64,000 nt of DNA from an uncultured Clostridium sp. Its GTDB lineage: Bacteria; Bacillota; Clostridia; TANB77; CAG-508. Positions 16,837 through 26,340 of this stretch are shown piece after piece (within the stretch, counting starts at the first letter, position 1; every line of letters begins with the position of its first letter). The DNA is taken from assembly GCA_947427205.1 (NCBI GenBank), contig CANEHB010000004.1, forward strand, positions 19,810 through 83,809. Reading direction: 5' to 3'. The translations under genes and the position numbers were made by a program. The notes beneath the pieces are model-generated. The model had not been told where the DNA came from. It ran no database searches and saw nothing but the letters and a program-made list of their open reading frames with translations.

Positions 16837-18109
16837 TTATCTTTCATATACTATTCTTCCTGATACTATAGTATATCTTACTTGTCCTTTTAATTTTTTA
16901 TTTATCCATGGTGTATTTTTTGATTTTGATACTATATTTTCTTTTAAGTATACATACTCTCTATTTGGATCAAATATTGTTAAGTCTGCCACTTTTCCTT
17001 CTTTTATTTCTCCTCTATCAATTCCTAATAATTTTGATGGATTATATGACATTACTCTTACCATATCTAAATAAGATATTAATCCTGGATCAACTAAATT
17101 TGTGATTGTTGCTCCTAGTGCTGTTTCAAATCCTATTATTCCATTTGGAGCAGAAGCTAAACCTCTTGCTTTTTCTTCTTCTGCATGTGGTGCATGATCT
17201 GTTATTATTGCGTCTATTGTTCCATCTTTTATTCCTGCTATTATTGCTTGTCTATCTTTTTCTTCTCTTAAAGGAGGATTCATTTTTGCATTTACACCTG
17301 ATTCTAATACTTCTTCTACTGTAAAACTATAATAATGTGGACATGTTTCACAAGTTACTTTTACTCCTCTTGATTTAGCACTTCTTATCATATCTACTGA
17401 TGTTTTTGTGCTTATATGACATATATGTGTATGTAAGTTATTTGTTTCTGCAATTACAATATCTCTTGATGCCATTATCTCTTCTGCTTCTGGTAGAACT
17501 CCCCCGAACTCCTAGTTTATCTGCTATAGGTCCTGCATTGATTGCTCCTGCTGATACTGATTTTTCTTCACAATGTTCTGAAATAAAACTTCCAATTTTA
17601 TTTGCTTCCATCATTGCTTCTCTTATCATCCTTGCATTTTCAACTGGCATGCCATCATCTGAAAAAGCTATAGCTCCTGCATCTAATTGTGCTTTAAAAT
17701 CTACTAATTCTTGTCCTTTTTCTCCTTTGGTTACACTTGAAAATGGAAGTACATTACATAAATTTACTCTTTTTGCTTCTTGAATTATTTTTTCCAAAAC
17801 AATAGCGCTATCTGGTGTTGGATTTGTATTTGGCATAGGACAAATAGTAGTAAATCCACCAGCAACAGCGCTTTTTGAACCTGTTTCTATAGTTTCTTTA
17901 TGTTCTCCACCTGGTTCTCTTAGATGGCAATGCATGTCAACCATACCTGGCATAATATAAAGCCCTGTACAATCAACAACTTTATCTGCTGATACTTCAA
18001 TTTTTTCAGCTATTTTAGAAATTTTATCATTTTCAATTAATATGTCTAACTTTTTTTGTGTATTACTTGCATAATCAATTACAGTTCCGTTTTTTAATAG
18101 TGTGTTCAT
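16837..18109 (-). CDS. pyrC: Dihydroorotase, interrupted by a +1 frameshift at CGG
   Basis: Zinc enzyme that cyclises carbamoyl aspartate. The N-terminal part (18109 to about 17504) has the metal site DMHCHLREPG and GGFTTICPMPNTNPT. The C-terminal part has CHISTKTSVDMIR, CETCPHYYSF, the catalytic Asp in ITDHAPHAEEEK and PNGIIGFETALG. Together they give about 423 residues, the normal length for a class I dihydroorotase. The frames join at codon CGG (17506-17504), in GTT CGG GGG AGT. Skipping the C gives Gly-Gly-Val-Leu-Pro-Glu, in line with the family. Here a miscount in the G run could also explain the shift. The ribosome binding site TAGGAGG precedes ATG 18109. Confidence 0.9.
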
Positions 18110-18250
18110 TTTCTACCTCCTAGATAATTTTTCCCATTTTATCATTTTTGTTTTCATTTTTCAATACAATTTACTACAATTAATCAATAGTATTCTATAA
18201 ATAAAAGTCATAATTATATTATTACTTTTTTAGTAAGCAATTTATCTTAT

Positions 18251-18279
18251 TTGTAATTTTATGTAAATTATGTTATAAT
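18251..18279 (+). promoter_or_regulatory. Sigma-A-type promoter of the 18358 gene
   Basis: TTGTAA, a 17-base spacer and TATAAT, about 80 bases before the start codon. The spacer and -10 share TATGTAAATTATGTTATAAT with the promoter of the unrelated gene at 37,834, apart from the -35 end. Confidence 0.7.
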
Positions 18280-18357
18280 ATAGATGAATTATAGGTCTTT
18301 GACCATTACTTGAAATCCAATATAAAACATTATACAACATGAAAGGAGTTTTTTGCT

Positions 18358-18576
18358 ATGTTTGAATCAATCGAAGGAGTAAAAAAACTTGAAGCTATCA
18401 ATCTTGGATCAGAGTCTCATTTTGACTCAAACAAAAACACTTATGTGCTGCGTGTACTTGCAAAAAGTCTAAAGGATGTAAAAATCCCTGAAGGCTACAC
18501 TTGTATTGCTGGCGAAGTTTACACAAAAGATTTGGAAACCAAAATCTGCTGTGTGGAACTTCCTCCACTGCACTAA
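18358..18576 (+). CDS. Uncharacterised 72-residue protein
   Basis: Small soluble protein with no family I recognise. The start is well supported by GAAAGGAG ten bases before ATG. Base usage is visibly less AT-rich than the neighbours (codons such as CTG, GGC, ACC). The gene is alone, divergent from pyrC, and forms a complete unit: promoter at 18251, terminator at 18650 and two 32-base direct repeats right after the stop. That self-contained layout and the composition suggest horizontal acquisition. Two cysteines lie near the C-terminus (KICCVEL). Confidence 0.7.
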   Translation: MFESIEGVKKLEAINLGSESHFDSNKNTYVLRVLAKSLKDVKIPEGYTCIAGEVYTKDLETKICCVELPPLH

Positions 18577-18577
18577 C

Positions 18578-18641
18578 GACAACTTGCAGTTCGGAACTCA
18601 GCATATAAAGACAACTTGCAGTTTGGAGCTCAGCATATAAA
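18578..18641 (+). repeat. Two tandem 32-base direct repeats
   Basis: Copies at 18578-18609 and 18610-18641 differ at two positions. The unit begins GACAACTTGCAGTT and ends CAGCATATAAA. They sit between the stop codon of the 18358 gene and its terminator, so they are part of its 3' untranslated region. Confidence 0.85.
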
Positions 18642-18649
18642 AATGAAAA

Positions 18650-18690
18650 AGATATGGTGGGAGCAATTTTAGCCCACTATGTCTTTTTTA
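18650..18690 (+). terminator. Intrinsic terminator of the 18358 gene
   Basis: Arms AGATATGGTGGG (18650-18661) and CCCACTATGTCT (18673-18684), pairing with two G-U pairs around an 11-base loop, then TTTTTT. Confidence 0.85.
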
Positions 18691-18898
18691 ATTGACTTTT
18701 TATTTTTTTTACTATATTATATATTAAATTAATTTTATATAATATTTATATTATAATTGATAGTTATAGAATAAAAGAGAAAATTACAATGTATTTTTTC
18801 TGTGAAATGTTGTAGAACGCTTATATTACAGAAATTGCAAAATAATTTCCTATGATACAAAATAAAATGTTTTATAATATAAATTTTGGAGGTTTAAA

Positions 18899-19774
18899 AT
18901 GAGTAAATTAATGTCATTATTATTTGAAACAAATGCATTTAATGTAGCACCAGAAAATAGTCCATTCTGGTATACATCAGGAAAAATTGGGCCATATTTT
19001 ATAAATGCTGATTATCTTTATGGTAGTAGTGAAGATTCAAAATCACTTTTAAGTTTTATAGATAATGAACTTGCAAGTGAAGATAAAAAAGATCTTCCAA
19101 ATCATGTATTTAAAGAAGTTTTATCACATTATAATTCTAATGAAATTTATAAATTGGTTATTGATTCTATGGTGAATTATATTAAAGAAAATATAGATTT
19201 AAATTCTGTTGATTATATTTCTGGTGGAGAAAGAAGAGATTGGTATTTTTCAAACTTAATCTCATATCTTTTAAATAAACCTCATATAACTATATATAAA
19301 GATTTAACAACTATAGTTAGTAACAGTGATTTTTCAGAATCTGATTATATTTCAAAATTAGAAAACAAAAATCTTTTACATATTGCAGATCTTCTAAATC
19401 AATCTGTAAGCTTCACAAGAAACTGGATTCCAGCTGTTAATACTTTAGGTTCTTCTATAAAATATGCATTATTCGCAATAGATAGAATGGATGGTGGAAC
19501 AGCAGTATTAGAAGATTGTAATGTAGAAGTTCACTCTTTATTAAAAATAAATGATGAATTATTAGTTCAAGCACTTGATTTAGGATTTATAACTAAAGAA
19601 CAATTAGAAGTTGTTAGAAAATTCAAAAAAGATCCTATGGATTCAATGAAACAATTTCTAATCAACCATCCTGAATTTATTGAAAACGCAAAAAAATCTG
19701 ATAACAAAAAAACTCAAGATAGAGTTAAAATTTTAGTTGAACAAGATATATATGGCTTAAATTCTAATAAATAA
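18899..19774 (+). CDS. Orotate phosphoribosyltransferase-like protein
   Basis: A 291-residue phosphoribosyltransferase-type protein. The N-terminal NSPFWYTSGKIGPYFIN and YISGGERRDWYFSNLISYLL, the middle LLHIADLLNQSVSFTRNWIPAV and the ALFAIDRMDGG strand match the unusual PyrE-related proteins of Clostridia, which differ from classical PyrE of about 200 residues. If active it would make OMP from orotate and PRPP. It is the only candidate here for the step between pyrD/K and pyrF. The classical PRPP loop is not obvious, so the activity is inferred. The ribosome binding site TTGGAGG is strong. It is transcribed away from pyrC and ends with its own terminator. Confidence 0.65.
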   Translation: MSKLMSLLFETNAFNVAPENSPFWYTSGKIGPYFINADYLYGSSEDSKSLLSFIDNELASEDKKDLPNHVFKEVLSHYNSNEIYKLVIDSMVNYIKENIDLNSVDYISGGERRDWYFSNLISYLLNKPHITIYKDLTTIVSNSDFSESDYISKLENKNLLHIADLLNQSVSFTRNWIPAVNTLGSSIKYALFAIDRMDGGTAVLEDCNVEVHSLLKINDELLVQALDLGFITKEQLEVVRKFKKDPMDSMKQFLINHPEFIENAKKSDNKKTQDRVKILVEQDIYGLNSNK

Positions 19775-19797
19775 AATATTTGCAAAATTTAATATAA

Positions 19798-19828
19798 AAA
19801 GCACTCAAATTATAAATATGAGTGCTTT
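19798..19828 (+). terminator. Intrinsic terminator of the PyrE-like gene
   Basis: Ten-base perfect arms AAAGCACTCA and TGAGTGCTTT with an 11-base loop, followed by TACTTTT; 24 bases past the stop. Confidence 0.85.
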
Positions 19829-19912
19829 TACTTTTCTAAAACTATCTTCCATAAAAATAGGTAAAATCTTTATTACCTTGAAAGTGTTAAGCAATTTTCT
19901 ATAATAAAAAAA

Positions 19913-19941
19913 CTAAATTGCCTTTTTGTTTAACAATTTAG
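19913..19941 (-). terminator. Terminator of the pilin-like gene
   Basis: Arms CTAAATTG and CAATTTAG (eight bases), with seven T on the minus-strand side; 24 bases after the stop of the pilin-like gene. A T-rich stretch on the other side suggests that it also works on the plus strand. Confidence 0.75.
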
Positions 19942-19964
19942 ATTTTTTATTTTAAGTTTTAATA

Positions 19965-20478
19965 TTATACTTCTGGTCTCATAATTAGTTCGCCTAGTTG
20001 TTCTTCATTTCCATACTTATCAACGAAATATATTAAATATTTATCTTCTACTTTCTTTAATTTGAATAGTTTTGTTCCATTTCCATCAGAACCATTTTCT
20101 TTTAATGTTCCTGTTGCAATATCACTGTTTAAAGCATCTGGATTTATGAAGTATTGATCTTGTACTGGATTATTTTTTATATCTTTTAATTGCTCAATAT
20201 AATTACTTTCTAAAAGATATTGCATTACTGCTTCTCCGAGTATATATTTCATCTATATTTTTTTTATTTTCTTGTGCATATTTATTATCTAATACATACT
20301 TTCCTTTTACGATATTATTTAAAGTATCTACAATTTCTGTTTTGTTAAACTCTGTATCTTCTTCTGTATATTGATTTATAAACTTTAAAGCCACAGATAT
20401 TATAACTCCTACTATTACTACTATTATTGCAATAGTTATAACAAATGATACTACAGAAAAACCTTCTTCTCTTTTCAT
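19965..20478 (-). CDS. Type IV pilin-like membrane protein, interrupted by a +1 frameshift at CGG
   Basis: The N-terminus MKREEGFSVVSFVITIAIIVVIV resembles a prepilin-type leader: a basic tip, the G-F-S junction and about 25 hydrophobic residues. It lacks the Glu usual at position 5 of mature pilins. The rest is a soluble domain of about 130 residues. The reading frame changes at codon 81, CGG (20238-20236), in TAT ACT CGG AGA. Skipping its C gives T-GEAVMQYLLESNYIEQL and a single protein of 170 residues. Without the shift the 0-frame ends nine codons later. The downstream half has no convincing ribosome binding site, which supports one gene. Role unknown; possibly secreted or surface-associated. 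Confidence 0.7.
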
Positions 20479-20657
20479 AATTGCTACGTACTCCTTTAAT
20501 TTCTCCTGTATATTACTTTTTGATTATACCTTTTTTTTCATATTTTTTCAATATTATTTTTTATTTGTAATATATATTTTTTTATATTTTTTACGAATTT
20601 TATGCATAATATCAATATTTTTTAGATATGCTTTTTTATTTTTTAATATAAAATAGA

Positions 20658-23600
20658 TTATAATAATTTTATATTTTCAGGTGATACTATATCCTTAAAT
20701 ACTTCAAAAATTTTATCATTTAAAAATATTCCTCCACATGGTTTTACTTCTTCTTTATCAGTAATTTCCATTCTTACATTTATTCTATCACCACTAAAAA
20801 ATTTAATTGCACCTCTTAATCTATCTTTTTGTTCTTCTGTTAAATTAGTTATATCTACATTAACAGTTTTTATTGTATTTATTTTAGTATCTGCTTTTTC
20901 TACATTTTCTAGTTCTTCTGAGAATTCTTTTATGTTACTTACAACAATCTTTACTGGCTCATCTTCTCTTATACTTAATCTTCCATCTACAAAAACTATA
21001 TTATCTTCAATTATAAAATTACTTACTTTCGAATAAACACTATCAAATATAATAATTTCTACATTTCCATAAAAATCTTCCAAAGTTACAAACGCCATTG
21101 TAGTATTTTTTCGTGTAAATTTTTTGGTAACTTTTGAAATAATTCCTACAAATTTAACATTTTGTCCATCTTTATAATCTATAGTTTTCCCAATTGTTTC
21201 CATTTCTTCATTAATTTTTATCATGTTTAATGTAGAAATATTAGCTAATTTTTCAATAGATTCTCTTATTTTATCAAGTGGATGTCCAGATATATATACA
21301 CCTAGCATTTCCTTTTCTAAACTAAGTAATTCTTTATCTTCCATCTCTTCTTTTTCTGTAAATTTGTATTTTTGAGTTTCTAAATTCACGTCACCTTCAT
21401 CAATTAAATCAAACATTGATACTTGATTTTCTATTTTATTTTTACTTTCATTATTTATCGTGTCAATTATTGTTTCAAATGATGCAAGTAGTGTTGCTCT
21501 CGTTTTTCCAAAGTCATCAAATGCTCCTGCTTTTATTAAACTTTCTATGCATTTTTTATTAACTGCTTCATCTTTTATTCTTTCACAGAATGATGTAAAA
21601 CTTTCATATGGTCCATTTTTTTCTCTTTCTTTAACAATACTATCAACTGCTCCTATTCCAACATTTTTTATAGTTCCAAGTCCAAATCTTATTTTATTAT
21701 CAACAACTGTAAATCTTGTTTCACTTTCATTTATATTAGGATTTAGTATTTCAATTCCCATATCTTTACAATCTTGTATATACACTGGTATTTTATCTAA
21801 ATTTCCTAAAAAACTATTTAATGTTGCTGCCATTAATTCTTCTTTATAATATGCTTTTAAATATGCTGTTCTATATGATATTACTGCGTATGCTGCTGCA
21901 TGTGATTTATTAAAAGCATATTTTGCAAATTCAGACATCTCATCAAAAATTTTATCTGCTGACTTTTCATCAATGCCATTTCTAACACATCCTGGTACTT
22001 CGATATTTCCATTCTCGTCAACTTGCCCATTAATAAAAATTTCTCTTTCTTTTGCCATAACATCAAGCTTTTTCTTTCCCATTGCACGTCTAACTAAATC
22101 AGCTCTTCCGAAGCGAGTAGCCTGCTAAATCTCTAACTATTTGCATAACTTGTTCTTGATAAACCATACATCCATAAGTTACATTTAATATCGGTTCTAG
22201 GGCAGGATGCGTATATTCATTATGACCTGGATTTAATTTACCTTTTATATATCTTGGTATTTGATCCATAGGACCTGGACGATATAGTGAAACTCCTGCT
22301 ACTATATCTTCTAAACAATCTGGTTTTAATTCTTTCATAAAGTTAGTAATGCCAGTGCTTTCAAATTGAAATATACCAAAAGTTTTTCCTTCTTGCCATA
22401 GTTTATAAACTTTTGGATCATCCATTTTTTCATCAAAAACAATATCAATTCCTCTGTTTTTCTTTACTATTTCTAAGCAATTTGCTATTACACTTAAAGT
22501 TCTAAGTCCTAAAAAATCCATTTTTAAAAGTCCTAATTCTTCGAGTAGTACCATTGTATATTGAGCAACTACGTTACCATCATTTGTACATAATGGTACA
22601 TATGCATCAACAGGATCTTTAGTTATAACAACTCCGACAAGCATGAGTTGAAGCATTTCTTGGCATTCCTTCTAATCCTCTTGCTATATCTATAATGTTT
22701 TTAGTAACTTCATCATTTTCATATAAATCTTTAAACTCTCTGTTTTCCTCTAAAGCTTTATCAATTGTAATACCAATTTCAAATGGTATCATTTTTGCAA
22801 GCTTATCTACGTCACTATATGGAACATCTAAAACTCTTCCAACATCTCTTATAACACTTTTAGCAGACATTGTACCAAAAGTTATAATTTGAGATACATG
22901 ATCTCTCCCATATTTTTCTGCAACATAATCTATTACTTCTTGTCTTCTCTCATCTGAAAAGTCCACATCAAAATCAGGCATACTAATTCTATCTGGATTT
23001 AAAAATCTTTCAAAAAGCAAATTATATTTTAATGGATCTATATCTGTTATTCCTATTGCATATGCAACTATTGAACCAGCTCCAGATCCACGTCCTGGTC
23101 CTACTGGAATTCCTACTGATTTAGCATAATGAATATAATCCCAAACAATAAGATAATAATCAACATATCCCATTTTTGAAATTATGCCAAGTTCATATTC
23201 TGCTCTATTTTTTATAGTTTCATCATAATCTTTTCCATATCTTTCTTCAATTCCATCCCATGTAAGTTTTCTAAAATATTCTTCATGTGTTTTAAATTCT
23301 TTTGGAACATCATAATTAGGTAATTTTGTAACTCCAAATTCAAATTCAAAATTACATTTATCAGCTATTTTTACAGTATTTTCTATTGCCTCTGGAACAG
23401 CTGAAAAATAATCTGCCATTTCTTCTGGAGATTTTATATAAAATTCATCTGTTTCAAATTTCATTCTATCTTCATCATGAATTTTCTTAGCTGTTTGTAT
23501 ACATAGCAAAATTTCATGATTATAACTATCTTCTTTTTTTAAATAATGTGCATCATTTGTTCCAACTAATGGAATATCTAATTCTTTTGCAAGTCCAATC

Positions 23601-24166
23601 AATTTTTGATTTACCATTACTTGCTCTGGAAGTCCATTATTTTGAATTTCTAAATAATAATCTTCTCCAAAAAGATTTTTATGCCAAATCGCTATTTTCT
23701 TAGCTTCTTCTAAATCGTCTTTTAAAATTGCTTTATTTATACTTCCTGCTAAACAAGCACTTAAACAAATTAAACCTTCATGATACTTTTCAAGAATTTC
23801 TAAATCAATACGTGGTTTATAATAATATCCTTCAGTAAAACTTATTGATACTAATTTTATTAAATTTTGATATCCTGTTTTATTTTTTGCAAGTAAAATA
23901 AGATGCGCATATTCATCATCAATACCTGCATCTTTATTTAATCTACTTCTAGGTGCTACATATACTTCACATCCTATTATAGGTTTTATTCCCTCTTTTA
24001 CGCACTCTTTGTAAAAATTAACGGCTCCATACATTACACCATGGTCTGTAAGTGCTATAGCTTTCATTCCTAGCTCTTTTGCTCTCTTTGGTAAATCTTT
24101 AATTCTACACATACCATCTAGCAAACTATATTCACTATGCACATGTAGATGAACAAAATCTGGCAT
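20658..24166 (-). CDS. dnaE: DNA polymerase III alpha subunit, interrupted by two +1 frameshifts at CGG
   Basis: Replicative DNA polymerase alpha subunit (DnaE type). Order: PHP domain at the N-terminus (HLHVHSEYSLLDG), catalytic aspartates in PDFDVDFSDERR, the YGCMVYQEQVMQIVRDLAGYS helix, RRAMGKKKLDVM, then a C-terminal OB fold and tail. The gene lies in three frames. The first break is at 22636-22634 (CAT GCT TGT CGG AGT), the second at 22110-22108 (TCG CTT CGG AAG). At both, dropping the C of CGG restores the family sequences STHACGVVI and GYSLGRADLVRRAM, giving about 1168 residues, a normal length. Neither site is a homopolymer. The gene is essential in all bacteria, so a broken copy is unlikely. 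The ribosome binding site AAAGGAG precedes ATG 24166. Confidence 0.93.
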
Positions 24167-24178
24167 AAGTATTCTCCT

Positions 24179-24415
24179 TTATATTATTTTTATAATTTCT
24201 TCTAATCCTTTTCCTTGTACTGTTGGTATTTTTAAAATTTCAAATCTTGAAACTTTATCTCCAAATTTTATTTCTACTATATCTCCCACTTTAACTTCAT
24301 AACTTGGTTTTACTATTTTTCCATTTACTGCTATTCTTCCACTATCAGCTGCATCATTTGCAACTGTTCTTCTTTTTATGACTCTACTCACTTTTAAAAA
24401 TTTATCTAGTCTCAT
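24179..24415 (-). CDS. rqcP: RqcP-type S4 domain RNA-binding protein
   Basis: A 78-residue S4-domain protein, almost entirely the S4 fold (MRLDKFLKVSRVIKRRTVAN, GRIAVNGKIVKPSYEVKVGD). It matches YabO/RqcP of Bacillus, which acts with RqcH in ribosome quality control by binding 50S-peptidyl-tRNA complexes during C-terminal tailing. The related HslR is longer. It lies 12 bases before dnaE and is likely co-transcribed with it. The region 24416-24542 upstream holds short CTTAGAAA direct repeats and no gene. Confidence 0.88.
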   Translation of the reverse strand: MRLDKFLKVSRVIKRRTVANDAADSGRIAVNGKIVKPSYEVKVGDIVEIKFGDKVSRFEILKIPTVQGKGLEEIIKII

Positions 24416-24542
24416 ATATTAATACCTTTCTTCTATTTTATATCTTAGAAAATAAACTCAAAATTTTCTATTACTTTCTTCGTTCATACAACTTAGAAAT
24501 CACACAGGATAACTAATCTGTACGTCACTTCGTTCCTACAGC

Positions 24543-25436
24543 TTAGAAAACAAAATAATCTTTATATTTTTCAGCTAATCCTAACCAAATATCATCATCA
24601 TATAACTTAAAATACGTAAAAATTCCTTTAGCATCGTCTTTATACCATTTGCCATTTTTCTCTAGCATTAAATTCTTAGCCTCTTTAAAAAATTCATATC
24701 TTATTTTTCCATTTCCTCTTACAGAACTATATGTTAAATTCATTAAAACTCTATCTTCTTCTAATATTCCACTTTCTATTATCTTCTTTTTTAATAATTC
24801 TATATCATACTTTACAAGTTTTAATTCTACTTTTTCTATTTTTCCATTTTCAATATTTAATATAACATATTCAGCTTCTCCAGTATAAAATGGCGAAACT
24901 CCACAGCATCCACAATTTACTACTAATTTATTATTTACATATTCATACCACATTTGCTCATGAGTATGTCCAAAAATTAATGCATCTGCATCTAAATCTT
25001 TAGTGTATTTATTTATTAATTCAGTATTAGTCTTATGTATTTGTTCCTCCACTGATTTAGGTGATCCATGTGCAAATAAAATTTTTACCCCATCATATTC
25101 TACATACATATAATGTGGTAGTTTTTTTATATATTCTAAATTATCTTTTGAAAGTTCATGATACATAAATTTAACTGTTTTAAATTGTATATTTTTCCAA
25201 TCATACTGTTCTTTATCATATTCTATAAAATATTGTTCTTTATTTCCTTTTAAAACTTTATTACTTATGTTTCTTACAATTTCTAATGTTTCATTTCCAA
25301 AAGGCAAATCATTTACTAAATCTCCTAAAAAAACATAATCTTCTACATTATTTTGCTCTGCATCTTTTATTACAGCTTTTAATGCTACACTATTTCCATG
25401 AATATCTGAAATAACTGCTACTTTTATTTTTATCAC
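24543..25436 (-). CDS. Metallophosphoesterase (calcineurin-like)
   Basis: Dinuclear-metal phosphoesterase with the ordered motifs DIHGN, FLGDLV, LFAHGSP and FGHTHEQMW, and CGCCGVSPF further on. The fold and first two thirds resemble YfcE-type phosphodiesterases. The last 100 residues are family-specific and the substrate is unknown. The start is unusual: the only standard candidate is GTG at 25436, inside the Shine-Dalgarno AGGGGTGAT. The best-spaced codon, in GATAAAAATAAAAGTAGC, is ATA at 25427. A clear sigma-A promoter lies just upstream. A truncated copy of this 5' end is found at 26099-26254. Confidence 0.82.
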   Translation of the reverse strand: MIKIKVAVISDIHGNSVALKAVIKDAEQNNVEDYVFLGDLVNDLPFGNETLEIVRNISNKVLKGNKEQYFIEYDKEQYDWKNIQFKTVKFMYHELSKDNLEYIKKLPHYMYVEYDGVKILFAHGSPKSVEEQIHKTNTELINKYTKDLDADALIFGHTHEQMWYEYVNNKLVVNCGCCGVSPFYTGEAEYVILNIENGKIEKVELKLVKYDIELLKKKIIESGILEEDRVLMNLTYSSVRGNGKIRYEFFKEAKNLMLEKNGKWYKDDAKGIFTYFKLYDDDIWLGLAEKYKDYFVF

Positions 25437-25457
25437 CCCTATCTTTGGTTCAAACAG

Positions 25458-25486
25458 ATTATATCATGCTCATTTTGGTATTTCAA
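25458..25486 (-). promoter_or_regulatory. Sigma-A promoter of the metallophosphoesterase gene
   Basis: Minus strand TTGAAA (25486-25481), exactly 17 bases, then TATAAT (25463-25458) with an extended TGA before the -10. It is duplicated intact at 26226-26254. Confidence 0.85.
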
Positions 25487-25498
25487 TATATAAAAAAT

Positions 25499-25532
25499 AA
25501 ATGTAAACACATTCTTTTTTGTGTCTACATTT
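25499..25532 (-). terminator. Intrinsic terminator downstream of the 25714 gene
   Basis: Arms AAATGTAGACAC and GTGTTTACATTT (minus strand, one G-U) with a ten-base loop, then ATTTTTT. A related hairpin with the same flank (CACTTCAA) occurs at 59521-59560. Confidence 0.75.
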
Positions 25533-25713
25533 ATTTTATCACTTCAATCTTTAGTATATACTTTGATTTTAATACTTCAAACTTCTTAACTTTTATATTT
25601 TTAATTTAAGCAACTTTTTCTTCATAATTTACAATAGTTACTTTTATTTTACTAAAGTAATTTTAAGTACATTTTGATCACTATAATTTTTAATAAAATT
25701 TATACAATTACAA

Positions 25714-25998
25714 CTATTCTAATAAATCTGTTTCAAATAATTTAGTGTTTTTCCAAAAAAATTCTGATTTAACAATATCATTTCTATCCCAATCCTTTAT
25801 ACTTGACTCTATATCTGTAACAATACTATATCCCAAACATTTATATATGCAAGAATATTCATGTGATAGGGTAGATAAATAGAATATTGGAGGTTTATAG
25901 TTTACACATCTAAAAAAATTAATTATAAAAATTGTTTCCCATATCAATACTAATAATACTAAAATTTCTATACTAAATTTAATTACTTTTTTTAACAT
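25714..25998 (-). CDS. Small single-pass membrane protein, unknown
   Basis: A 94-residue protein with an N-terminal membrane helix (about 8-30), then a short outer domain containing KPPIFYL and CLGYSIV. This outline (helix, then K-x-P-I-F, then G-L/C-G-Y-x-V) is also seen in the protein at 30981-31268, and I think both belong to one family of uncharacterised Firmicute membrane-anchored proteins. The ribosome binding site TAGAGGTG precedes the ATG. It lies between the metallophosphoesterase gene and the duplicated fragment of that gene, whose promoter copy points towards it. Confidence 0.65.
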   Translation of the reverse strand: MLKKVIKFSIEILVLLVLIWETIFIINFFRCVNYKPPIFYLSTLSHEYSCIYKCLGYSIVTDIESSIKDWDRNDIVKSEFFWKNTKLFETDLLE

Positions 25999-26098
25999 TA
26001 TTCACCTCTAAATTTTACTTATTTTGATAACTTTTAATTAAATCCAATAGATAACTATTTATTCTAACACCATATGTATCATCTCTAAATGTATTTAT

Positions 26099-26254
26099 AA
26101 AACATAATCTTCTACATATTTTGCTCTGCATCTTTTATTACAGCTTTTAATGCTACACTATTTCCATGAATATCTGAAATAACTGCTACTCTTATTTTTA
26201 TCATCCCTATCTTTGGTTCAAACAGATTATATCATGCTCATTTTTGTATTTCAA
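26099..26254 (-). pseudogene. Duplicated promoter and 5' fragment of the metallophosphoesterase gene
   Basis: About 155 bases nearly identical to 25331-25486, covering the promoter (TTGAAA-17-TATAAT intact), the ribosome binding site and the first 30 codons. The copy starts with ATG where the parent has GTG. A small deletion near codon 29 puts a TAG stop in frame (reads to DAEQNM). It is therefore a remnant. The intact promoter could drive the 25714 gene downstream. The rest of 25999-26340 holds no gene. Confidence 0.88.
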
Positions 26255-26280
26255 TAAGTAATATTTTAAAAATATAAAAA

Positions 26281-26311
26281 GTCAAGATTTATGTTTTTTA
26301 TAAATCTCGAC
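26281..26311 (-). terminator. Intrinsic terminator of the 26341 gene
   Basis: Minus-strand arms GTCGAGATTTAT and ATAAATCTTGAC with a seven-base loop, then TTTTTATATTTTT. Confidence 0.8.
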
Positions 26312-26340
26312 ACAATTTTTATCTATATATTTTGCTTCTT

